The translations under genes were made by a program, and so were the position numbers. Positions 25,801 through 31,912 of a stretch of 38,306 nt of DNA are shown here, piece after piece. Each line of letters begins with the position of its first letter. The stretch's first letter is position 1. Source of the stretch: Lachnospiraceae bacterium (GTDB lineage: Bacteria > Bacillota > Clostridia > Lachnospirales > Lachnospiraceae); NCBI GenBank assembly GCA_017624115.1, contig JAGANQ010000027.1, positions 1-38,306 on the forward strand. The letters are read 5' to 3'. Under the pieces are notes generated by a model that worked only from the letters and a program-made list of their open reading frames with translations, ran no database searches and was not told the DNA's origin.

Positions 25801-26071
25801 ATCTGTCCTCATCGTAGAGCCACGCATACATGCCTTGATTTTTCGCTTCCTCCACAGCTATTTTTACACAGTCCATCCATTCCTCTCCGAGATATTCTGT
25901 TTCCAGTCCATCACGCGAATGGATGAAAAAGCCACCAACTCCGGCATCCTTCATCTCTCTGATTTGTCTCTGCAATTCATCCTTATCAAGTCTGGAATTC
26001 CAGCCCCAGAAAGGAAACGAACGTTTATCCGCTCCCGGATTCTCAAACTGTTCTATCAGTTTTTTGTCCAT
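22895..26071 (-). CDS. GH106-like alpha-L-rhamnosidase family protein
   Basis: A large 1058-aa glycosidase without signal peptide. The N-terminal part has the hallmark pattern of the Glyco_hydro_106 family (PF17132): FPFWGWNSRLDKDELQRQI, GVGGFFIHSRDGLETEYL, EEWM, and WLYDEDRWPSGTAGG. These proteins have a (beta/alpha)8 barrel followed by beta-rich sugar-binding domains; the C-terminal 300 residues (LVVERLLEFDITLNEQEISK onward) look like a GH2-type sugar-binding jelly roll. The likely reaction is release of alpha-L-rhamnose from plant or bacterial glycans, but this family is broad and substrate is inferred. The ATG at 26071 follows GAGG and lies one base after the stop of the sialidase-fold gene, so the two are translationally coupled. 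The cytoplasmic location implies import of oligosaccharides; no transporter is in view. Confidence 0.85.
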   Translation of the reverse strand: MDKKLIEQFENPGADKRSFPFWGWNSRLDKDELQRQIREMKDAGVGGFFIHSRDGLETEYLGEEWMDCVKIAVEEAKNQGMYAWLYDEDRWPSGTAGGRVTACGDEYRCKGLTLEVLSAKKYSELYEYEIQGENSFADNRNGLLAVYRAIIDGDAIKEYKRLSLQKGEEFGTEEVLLAVRLEVSAPSEWFNHEAPPDNLNPNCVKRFIAETHERYRQVVGSEFGKTVPGIFTDEPSLNDRHVYFGENRSWIPWTYGYGEYFKELAGYDFFELLPEFFFHGERSAKVRHDYWYSITKRYGESYFKVIGEWCEENKLYFTGHFLQEDKLGLSTRVNGAIMPNYQYQHVPGIDMLCEQTGEYMTVKQCTSVASQLGKKQVISETYGCTGWEFTFEGQKWMGDWQFVLGVNRRCQHLALYSLRGCRKRDYPPSFNYNTTWWTENKRVDDYFARLSVVLEQGEAVRDILLLHSVTTAWSRLGVNPYGNPIRRQERDVPALNVYGDELNNLIEYLERQHLDCDLGDELLIEQYGTAAEGRFVIGRASYLAVVLPPVDTLLAPTCERLFAYMNQGGLVYALRSHPYMVAGSVEEWQQYSKLTSHENWIAVDTQEELAEKLEPYRTVQIQEASEQECKDILYQLRKTEKDYILFVVNNNREQEKKVTIRLPFQAEPVRMELLTGEVEPLTSYRNTTGGTEVSLELPPTGSAVYYLNACREKERETEAHDIEERSLALQESEASALRKTVYAGPFSYRLDRENVLPLDICRYRIDENDWSEQMEVWQAQKQIRENLGMRQIHLNGLEQRYKWTDLPHPEDGHKVQMLFTFESKQQIMGASLVVERLLEFDITLNEQEISKEKTGWYLDREFETCVLPEIRAGENTLILSCDYTNGMELENIYLIGTFGVDKERQLTTLSDSLTAGDWVEQGLKHYCGNVTYCLEYEHTPCTDGEASEVILRLPETKAVYVKITINGHERLLLWNFTQDISIGDWLVAGRNEIAIEAAGSPRNMMGPFHIKKKPYNTNDASFCPSEKDYSSEYLLTPYGIMGRIEVVQIAEMNCYQHF

Positions 26072-26072
26072 A

Positions 26073-27104
26073 TTAATCCTCAAGCTCCATCTGGCAATAC
26101 ACGATAGTCTCTCTGTTCCATGTATAGGTAATCATAATCTCATTTTTATCATTACAGATAACAGAAGGATAACAATAATTTCCCTGTACATTTTCAAGGA
26201 CGCAAACCTCCTCAAAGGTCTCCCCGTTATCCTTCGAAACTGCCACTACAAGCGGTGTTCTAGGTCCCTTATAGTAGTTTGGCAGATTCTCGCGCGGATT
26301 GTACACCAGGACCAGATTGCCGTTATTCATTCTCACCAAATCGATTCCGCTGTTATTGTTCGGAAGTCCGGTGTCATAAGCGAGGCACCATGTACGACCG
26401 CCGTCTGTAGAATCACTGCGGAAAATTCTGGAGCTTGTGCTTCTCAAAAACATATGTACTGCACCGCTCTCATCCTGCCATAAAGTAGGCTGAATAATGC
26501 CCTTGCCATACAGATAGTGTTTATTGTAAGGTCTGTCGACCATCTGTATGTTATTTGTACTCACACGTCTTACCGGAACGAGCTCACTTGCTTCCCATGT
26601 CCTGCAATCATCCTTCGAAATATCTACAAAAGCATCCCATTCTTCCCCTTCCAGAGAAGCAGGTGCCAAAACAGTTCCGTCTTTCAGACGAATCGGCTTA
26701 TTCTTTACAGGACCTCTGCCTCCGATTTCATCTCCCGGAACCAGCTCCCGCGGCGCAGAAAAGTTCTCACCATTATCATAGGTTTCCACAAACCATGTCT
26801 TCCAGATGGAGATGGACGCTCCTACCTTATAAAACAAGATAATACCGCCATCCTCTTTCTGAAATAAAACCGGATTCCACATAGCAACGCCACGCACGTC
26901 TACAAGCTTTCTTGGTGTTTCCCATAATCCCTGAATTCTCCTGGCTATCCAAAGTGCCACATCGCAGCCCTTCTCCCAGCTTCCGCCAAACCATGCCGCC
27001 AGAATATTTCCATCGCTCATCTGCACCAGCGTGGAGGCATGACCGCTGTCAAAGCCTCTGTCTTCCTCTGCGATAAATTCTCTGATATAATTTTTTACCT
27101 GCAT
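26073..27104 (-). CDS. Sialidase-fold (BNR repeat) protein, putative exo-glycosidase
   Basis: A 343-aa six-bladed beta-propeller of the BNR_2 type, commonly annotated exo-alpha-sialidase. Four Asp-box motifs are visible: TYDNGENF (108-115), SKDDCRTW (163-170), STDGGRTW (232-239) and SKDNGETF (290-297). The RIP motif typical of true GH33 sialidases near the N-terminus is not seen, and the conserved pieces AAWFGGSWEKG and GRGPVKNKPI belong to the BNR_2 subgroup found beside rhamnosidases, so another glycan is possible. The start at 27104 has AGGAGG 8 bp upstream. There is no signal peptide. It is the first gene of a two-gene operon with the GH106-like enzyme. Confidence 0.82.
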   Translation of the reverse strand: MQVKNYIREFIAEEDRGFDSGHASTLVQMSDGNILAAWFGGSWEKGCDVALWIARRIQGLWETPRKLVDVRGVAMWNPVLFQKEDGGIILFYKVGASISIWKTWFVETYDNGENFSAPRELVPGDEIGGRGPVKNKPIRLKDGTVLAPASLEGEEWDAFVDISKDDCRTWEASELVPVRRVSTNNIQMVDRPYNKHYLYGKGIIQPTLWQDESGAVHMFLRSTSSRIFRSDSTDGGRTWCLAYDTGLPNNNSGIDLVRMNNGNLVLVYNPRENLPNYYKGPRTPLVVAVSKDNGETFEEVCVLENVQGNYCYPSVICNDKNEIMITYTWNRETIVYCQMELED

Positions 27105-27150
27105 CGTCTCATCCTCCTGCCTTCTATAATCATCTTGATTCCTTACCATT

Positions 27151-27179
27151 AGAATAAGCCCCTTGCAATCTTTTGACAA
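27151..27179 (-). promoter_or_regulatory. Probable promoter of the sialidase-rhamnosidase operon
   Basis: TTGTCA (27179-27174), 17 bp, TATTCT (27156-27151) on the minus strand, about 50 bp before the start at 27104. Confidence 0.5.
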
Positions 27180-27411
27180 GACCACAAAAAGGAAAAAGCA
27201 AATAAAGCAGATGAAAACGAACTGAAAGCTTCCATTCTGTTCACCACAATGTAAAAATCAGTACAACGTGTATAAGAGCAGAGCGAAGAAAAATGATACC
27301 CCAACATGCTTAGATAGTTTCGACATTCTTTCAGTGTAGGCAAATTTTAACACCGAAAAAAAAACAGTGCTATATTGAATATTATAGCTTTACAATACAT
27401 AAACTACTATC

Positions 27412-27468
27412 ACCACTAAAAATCTATTTGACAGCGGTGGCTGTTGATGGTATATTATCTTTAGTGGT
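27412..27468 (+). promoter_or_regulatory. Promoter of the abiF-type RNA, flanked by inverted repeats
   Basis: TTGACA (27428-27433), 17 bp, TATATT (27451-27456) is a near-consensus promoter directed to the small RNA and the abi gene. A perfect 9-bp inverted repeat, ACCACTAAA (27412-27420) with TTTAGTGGT (27460-27468), frames it and could be an operator. Confidence 0.8.
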
Positions 27469-27531
27469 TGTGCTGCGGAAACTTGAGATGCCCGTAGCCG
27501 GTGGAGTTCCATGCGTGGACTCCACTTTTTT
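27463..27531 (+). ncRNA. Small RNA upstream of abi gene (abiF RNA motif candidate)
   Basis: A transcript of about 70 nt is predicted, beginning 7 bp after the -10 box and ending in a T6 terminator. Hairpin 1 pairs GCTGCGG (27472-27478) with CCGTAGC (27492-27498) with one G-U pair. Hairpin 2 pairs GTGGAGT (27501-27507) with ACTCCAC (27519-27525), then TTTTTT (27526-27531). Conserved structured RNAs directly upstream of abiF-type genes have been described (abiF RNA motif), and this fits by position and form. A role as RNA antitoxin or guide-like partner of the HEPN protein is inferred from reports on that family. Confidence 0.7.
27501..27531 (+). terminator. Terminator of the small RNA
   Basis: A 7-bp GC-rich stem (27501-27507 with 27519-27525) and T6. 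Reading through it would reach the abi gene 28 bp further on, so it can serve as an attenuator between RNA and protein. Confidence 0.85.
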
Positions 27532-27559
27532 ATACCACAAATCAGGAAGAAGGGATAGA

Positions 27560-28428
27560 TTGGCAAAAACATTTTTAACATACCAGCAACAATTACAAAT
27601 CCTTGAACAGGACAAACAACTGTCTATTCCTAATCCCGATTACGCTAAGCAAATGCTGGAAGAAATCAGTTATTATTCTCTTATTGGAGGATATAAATCT
27701 TTATTTAAGCACAATGCATCAAATAAATTTGCTCACGGAGTAACATTTGATGAATTGGTTTCATTTTATTACTTTGATGAAGAATTGCGCACCCTGTTTT
27801 TAAAATATATCCTTCATGTAGAACGTCATATGAAATCCATGTTCTCGTACCACTTCTGTGAGAAATATGGTGAACAGCAGCGTTATTATCTGGATGTAAA
27901 TTGCTATAATTACAATAAGAAAAACCAGCAGCAAGTACGTAGACTTGTTCACTCTTTGCAAAAGTCAATCTCGGTACCAAGCCAGTACGCATACATAAAT
28001 CATTCAGCCAACACACACCATAATATACCTTTATGGGTTGCAACGAATGCATTGACTTTTGGTCAAATCTCCAAAATGTATCAATACGCAACTACAGATT
28101 TAAGAGCAAAAATAAAAATGTATGTGCTCATGGCGAACGACTCTTTTCATTCCGTATCCATGAGACAATACCAAATACCCTATTGCATAAAAAGTTGCAA
28201 ATCTCCCGGAAAAACGGGAATTATCAATATGGCAAGCAGGACTTGTTTGCTGTCGTAATTGCCTTGCGCTATCTAATTAGTCCTAGAGATTTTAAAGAGT
28301 TCAAATCCGGATTAACCAAATTAATCAACAAGGTTCTCAAGCAGTGCCCACACCTTACATGTGATCAATTGCTAACGGAAATGGGATTCCCGGAGAACTG
28401 GGAGAAGATTATGCGGTATAAGAAATAG
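27560..28428 (+). pseudogene. Abi family (AbiF/Abi_2, HEPN) gene, frameshifted with internal deletion
   Basis: Abi_2 proteins are phage-defence or toxin RNases with a HEPN fold. The N-terminal part is typical: a TTG start at 27560 after AGAAGGG, AKTFLTYQQQLQILEQDK, YYSLIGGYK, LRTLFLKYILHVERHMKSMF and IPLWVATNALTFGQISKMYQ. Near 28107-28125 the frame shifts, and the next part (NVCAHGERLFSF, YGKQDLFAVVIALRYLISP, MGFPENWEKIMRYKK) continues in another frame to the stop at 28428. Family members have about 25-30 more residues between SKMYQ and the RNVCAH motif; these are missing here, and the HEPN Arg of RNxxAH reads Lys. So an out-of-frame deletion seems to have removed part of the active site. The promoter, small RNA and terminators around it are intact. 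Confidence 0.85.
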
Positions 28429-28437
28429 AACAGGGAC

Positions 28438-28475
28438 CATCAGTTGTTGTAAAATTTGCAACAACTGATGTTTTT
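28438..28475 (+). terminator. Terminator after the abi gene
   Basis: A perfect 12-bp stem, CATCAGTTGTTG (28438-28449) with CAACAACTGATG (28459-28470), followed by T5, starts 10 bp after the stop. Confidence 0.9.
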
Positions 28476-28496
28476 CCTTCTTGTGTAAGGATGAAC

Positions 28497-28794
28497 TCAC
28501 TGTTTCATAAAATATAACAATTCCCCGGATGCAATTTTCGCCAAAATTTTCACATTCTCAATACCAACGCAAGCTATATTGACAATTACACCTGCTGGTG
28601 TTGCTTGTGGAAAGAATTGAAAATGGTTTTACAACTTCTAACGCCACATTATAAGCCTGTGTAAATTCTTCATCTGTCATTTTTTACGTAAACCGGACAA
28701 ATTTGCAAGCTAATCTATTGGAACCGGCTTAAAATCCTCTACATTTGCTTCATACCCTACAATTCCGCTTGCTGCTGTTCCCGGTTTTGCTCCC
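28497..28794 (-). pseudogene. Decayed gene of unknown function
   Basis: The gap between the abi pseudogene and KDG kinase holds broken minus-strand coding sequence. In order it reads GAKPGTAASGIVGYEANVED...PVPID then a stop, LANLSGLRKK in the same frame, MTDEEFTQAYNVALEVVKPF after a one-base shift, and AGVIVNIACVGIENVKILAK...YFMKQ after another. The pieces look like one protein of about 100 aa with at least three lesions. I do not recognise the family. The rest of the gap (28795-28911) is the KDG kinase control region. Confidence 0.4.
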
Positions 28795-28809
28795 CTTTTC
28801 TCAGTTTTC

Positions 28810-28869
28810 TGTAAGCGCTTACATTTTTTCTCATTCTCTATTGCATTTTCGCTGACTTTATTATAAGAT
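28810..28869 (+). promoter_or_regulatory. cre/LacI-type palindrome and promoter of KDG kinase
   Basis: TGTAAGCGCTTACA (28810-28823) is a perfect 14-bp palindrome with a central CG, fitting the CcpA cre consensus and LacI-family operators in general. It lies 17 bp upstream of a possible promoter, TTGCAT (28841-28846), 17 bp, TAAGAT (28864-28869). Carbon-source control of the kinase is likely; which regulator binds is open. Confidence 0.65.
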
Positions 28870-28911
28870 AATACTAACTATTACTTACAATACTACGAAA
28901 AGGGGTGTCCT

Positions 28912-29925
28912 ATGAAGTTCATAACTATCGGCGAACTGCTTTTAAGACTTTCTCCGCCAAACTACGAAAAAATCCGTACTACGAATTCTTTTGTCATCAA
29001 CTTCGGCGGTGCAGAAGCTAACGTAGCTGTTTCCCTGGCTAATCTGGGTGTTGACAGTACCTATTTCACTGTACTTCCTAACAATGATCTCGGAAAGGCT
29101 GCCATCGCTTATCTGAAGGCAAATGATGTTCATGCGAGCAAAATTATATTAGACGGCGAGCGTATCGGTACCTATTATCTGGAAGAGGGTGTATCAGTTC
29201 GTGCTTCGAAGGTAATCTATGACAGAAAGCATTCCGCATTTGCAGAATATGATTATACTGATACTGATTTGGAAGCTATTTTGAAGGGCTATGACTGGCT
29301 TCACTTAAGTGGTATTACCCCTGCATTATCCGCTAACTGCCAGATTCTTCTGGAGAAAGCACTGGTTGTTGCCAAACGTCTGGGTATGACGGTCAGCTTT
29401 GACCCGAACTATCGTGCAAGCTTGTGGGATTGGGATACTGCGAGAGATGTATTAAGTACTTATATGCCTTATGTTGATATCTTAATCGGTATCGAACCTC
29501 TTCATCTGTACAACGCTGAAGGAAAGGATGTAAAGGAAGGTCTGTCCATGCAGCCAAGCTTCAAGGACATGAACCGTGTATTCCGCGAGCTGGATAATCA
29601 GTTCCATTTCCGCGCAATCGCCAGAACCGTCCGCTTTGCTCATTCAGGAAGCAATAACTCCCTGATGGCTTTCCTGCATATGGATGGAGAAACCTACGAG
29701 AGTACCACGATGAATTTCGATATCGTAGACCGTGTCGGCGGCGGAGACGCATTCTCCTCCGGCCTGATATTTGCGCTGATGAAAAATATGGATCCGCAGA
29801 CTGCTGTGAACTTCGCAGTTGCTTCCAGCGTAATGAAGCATTCTATCCGAGGCGATACAAATATCACCGACGAAGCTTCTATCATGCGTCTGATGGAAAA
29901 CAAATCCTACGATATCCGCAGATAA
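28912..29925 (+). CDS. kdgK: 2-keto-3-deoxygluconate kinase, PfkB family
   Basis: A ribokinase-fold sugar kinase of 337 aa that phosphorylates 2-keto-3-deoxygluconate to KDPG, the step before aldolase cleavage in uronate and pectin breakdown. The start of the fold is FITIGELLLRLSPPNYEKI and FGGAEANVAVSLANLGVDS (first PfkB signature). The second signature, DRVGGGDAFSSGLIFALM (about residues 277-294), carries the catalytic Asp of GGGD. SFDPNYRASLWDWDTAR is characteristic of KDG kinases rather than fructokinases. AAAGGGG lies 7 bp before the ATG. A cre-like palindrome lies upstream and a strong terminator downstream, so it is probably monocistronic. The KDPG aldolase normally paired with it is not in view. 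Confidence 0.88.
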   Translation: MKFITIGELLLRLSPPNYEKIRTTNSFVINFGGAEANVAVSLANLGVDSTYFTVLPNNDLGKAAIAYLKANDVHASKIILDGERIGTYYLEEGVSVRASKVIYDRKHSAFAEYDYTDTDLEAILKGYDWLHLSGITPALSANCQILLEKALVVAKRLGMTVSFDPNYRASLWDWDTARDVLSTYMPYVDILIGIEPLHLYNAEGKDVKEGLSMQPSFKDMNRVFRELDNQFHFRAIARTVRFAHSGSNNSLMAFLHMDGETYESTTMNFDIVDRVGGGDAFSSGLIFALMKNMDPQTAVNFAVASSVMKHSIRGDTNITDEASIMRLMENKSYDIRR

Positions 29926-29943
29926 GCTCACGAGTGAGTGCCC

Positions 29944-29978
29944 AGGCTACTGCAAAATTTTTGCAGCAGCCTCTTTTT
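29944..29978 (+). terminator. Terminator after kdgK
   Basis: The stem AGGCTACTGCAAA (29944-29956) pairs with TTTGCAGCAGCCT, with one internal mismatch, and is followed by CTTTTT. It ends the kdgK transcript 20 bp after the stop. Confidence 0.9.
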
Positions 29979-30049
29979 ACACCATAAGAAAGAATCCTGC
30001 CTGAAGGGCTTTTTATGTACCAGGAAATCAAGACAAGAAAGGAGTCAGC

Positions 30050-30712
30050 ATGACACACCCGATTACCCGCTTCCACTATCGTGGAAGCCTCATACGTGAA
30101 TATACAGATAACGAGCTTTCTGCGGCAATCACAGCATGCAAAGCCGACATTACAAAGCTTATAAAAAGCGGCCGCATCATGACTGCTGCCCTCTACCACC
30201 ACAAACACATGCTTTTTCTATACTATGAGGTTATCGGTGAGGAAATCAGACCGGAAGAATTCTGCTCTGCCCTCACACCTTATATGCAGGAATGGCCCGG
30301 CTTCGAAGGAAACCGCCTCTGGGTGTCCATGTACCACATTTATTATCATGCTATCCCGGAAAACGTGGAGGATTGGAAGCGTCCGACGGTACCGGAGCTT
30401 CGCCGCGGCAGAATCGCCTTTCTCTATCCGGATAAGCTCTACAGCTACATTTATCATCATCTGAATATCGTAAAAGAAGGGCTTCTAACCGGTGACAAAT
30501 ACCAGTCCATTGCCCTCCATGAAAATATTTTATTCTCTTACTTTGAGGAACCGAAGACCATGATGAATATCAAGCGTGACACTTCCCGTTCCTCCGAGGT
30601 CATCAACGAATGGATGGCGGTCGACCCGGAAAGCCACTTCATCCATTACCCGGAGTGCCTCGGCGAAAACTTCATGTTTCTTCCGGCATATTTCGCACTC
30701 GGCATGGAGTAA
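30050..30712 (+). CDS. Protein of unknown function (220 aa)
   Basis: I do not recognise this protein. It is 220 aa, without signal peptide or membrane segment, and rich in aromatic residues (Tyr, His, Trp). The stretch ALYHHKHMLFLYYEVIGEEI followed by FCSALTPYMQEWPGFEG is loosely reminiscent of the L-rhamnose mutarotase type dimeric alpha/beta barrel, but not enough to assign it. The C-terminal half has HENILFSYFEEPKTMMNIKR. AAAGGAG precedes the ATG at normal distance and codon use matches the neighbours, so it is a real gene. It follows kdgK after a terminator and may belong to sugar metabolism by context only. Its TAA stop is supplied by the first bases of the large palindrome that starts at 30709. 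Confidence 0.8.
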   Translation: MTHPITRFHYRGSLIREYTDNELSAAITACKADITKLIKSGRIMTAALYHHKHMLFLYYEVIGEEIRPEEFCSALTPYMQEWPGFEGNRLWVSMYHIYYHAIPENVEDWKRPTVPELRRGRIAFLYPDKLYSYIYHHLNIVKEGLLTGDKYQSIALHENILFSYFEEPKTMMNIKRDTSRSSEVINEWMAVDPESHFIHYPECLGENFMFLPAYFALGME

Positions 30713-31305
30713 GGCTTATCGTTGTTATTACGAGAAGTACTGCTTATCTGCAATGTTTTCAAATATAGCTTTAGAGAAAGCACGGAATTTGGCATTTCTA
30801 ACACCAGACTTTGGAAAGCGTTTATGATTTGTGTCTTTCGAAGCATCGAGCAAGCCAGGGGCAAAATGTCCGTCAGGAGAAAGACAGATGATAGAAAAGT
30901 TTCGTGCCGCTCTCGGCAGACAGCCAAGCAAAACGTAAGCGCGTAAATGTGTGTCTGAGCTCTCAACCTTATCATATCAATGATAATTGGAGCGAGTTCA
31001 CATTACGCGCTTTTATATCGATTTTGTAATAGTAGCACAGCTAAAGCGCACAAGGCGCAGCTGTGCGCAGGTTCTCGATTGCTTTGCAATCGGAACAATA
31101 TCTGACTTAGAGCGGCTAGAAACTTTGATTGTCTGTCTTCCCTGAGCGGACATTTGCCCTAGCTTGTCGATTGCATCAAAGACACAAAATTCGCTTTCCA
31201 AAGCTCTGGATATAAGAAATCCTCAAATTCCGTGTCAATCTCTCTAAAGCTTATATTTGAAAAACGCAGATTTCAGCTTCTCGTAATAACAACCATAAGC
31301 CTTAC
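30709..31305. repeat. Large imperfect palindrome (about 600 bp)
   Basis: Two arms of about 210 bp are inverted copies of each other with mismatches and small gaps. The outer 29 bases (30709-30737 and 31277-31305) agree at 28 positions. Other shared blocks are TTTTCAAATATA, CACGGAATTTG, CTTTGGAAAGCG, TTTGTGTCTTT and AATGTCCG. Near the middle AAGCGCGTAAATGTG (30937-30951) pairs with CACATTACGCGCTT (30999-31012), and the apex is TTATCAT/ATGATAA (30969-30986). The right arm has extra hairpins: GCACAGCT/AGCTGTGC (31035-31066) and CGATTGC/GCAATCG (31076-31092). Both ends carry a TAA that is the stop codon of the flanking convergent gene. No intact gene is seen inside. Confidence 0.9.
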
Positions 31306-31886
31306 ATCCCTGCACATGCGATATCCTCTCTTATCTGTGCCAGACATTGCTCCAGGTCTGCATTCTGGTAGCGCTTCTCTATCCCGCAGGCGCGCAGGTT
31401 TTCCTCCGCGAAATCCTTCTCGTCTGCCAGGTAGCGCCTGCACAGCTCTGCATATTTCGGCTCATTCTGCTGCATCTCCCGGTGCAGTGCTCTCTCAAGC
31501 CGCACTCCGTCATCAACCTCGATATATAACGGCACAAAGCTCTCAGCGCCATAATATTCCCGCAGCTTCTGATACGATTCCAGCGTCCCAATCATCAGAT
31601 AATTATTCTCCTGCAGATTGACCTGGCCGTCATCCACGGTAAAGTAATACCATATTCCATGCACCGTATGATAAGCGCGCACCTCGATAATTTTCCCTTC
31701 CGCCTCAAAACGCTTAAGTGCTTCCTCCGTCACAAAATGATACTCCCTGCCGTCAGTCTCGCCCTCACGCATCGGGCGGGTTGTATAAAGCACCACTGTC
31801 CGAAAGTCATATTCCTTCAACAGTCTCTGATAAATTGTATCCTTTCCGGAGGCACTTTTTCCCATTACATAAAATATTCTGCCCAT
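31302..31886 (-). CDS. Guanylate kinase-like P-loop protein
   Basis: A 194-aa P-loop kinase of the guanylate kinase fold. The Walker A is GKSASGKDT (9-17) and the GMP-binding-type motif TTRPMREGETDGREYHFV follows, so the core is Gmk-like. It differs from housekeeping Gmk where the family has a YGT motif (here VHGIWYYFTV) and in the middle region, so it may be a paralogue with another nucleotide or regulatory role. GAGAGAGAAATC precedes the ATG. It follows the Orn/Lys/Arg decarboxylase by 26 bp on the same strand; this pairing recurs in clostridia and recalls the bacillary yaaO-tmk arrangement. Its stop TAA lies in the end of the large palindrome. Confidence 0.85.
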   Translation of the reverse strand: MGRIFYVMGKSASGKDTIYQRLLKEYDFRTVVLYTTRPMREGETDGREYHFVTEEALKRFEAEGKIIEVRAYHTVHGIWYYFTVDDGQVNLQENNYLMIGTLESYQKLREYYGAESFVPLYIEVDDGVRLERALHREMQQNEPKYAELCRRYLADEKDFAEENLRACGIEKRYQNADLEQCLAQIREDIACAGM

Positions 31887-31912
31887 GATTTCTCTCTCTT
31901 TATTCTTCCTGT

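Noticed and set aside
27428-27559. Upstream extension of the abi frame
   Set aside because: This in-frame stretch is the promoter and small RNA with its terminator. The conserved protein start (AKTFLTYQQQ) has its own binding site at 27560.
28100-28125. Programmed frameshift in the abi gene
   Set aside because: The A-rich stretch does not form a proper X XXY YYZ heptamer in the zero frame, and residues expected between the two halves are missing, so deletion explains it better.
30722-30946. Protein-coding gene inside the large palindrome
   Set aside because: The open frames there have no ribosome binding site. The two arms are related at DNA level with frame-breaking gaps, so coding conservation is not supported.
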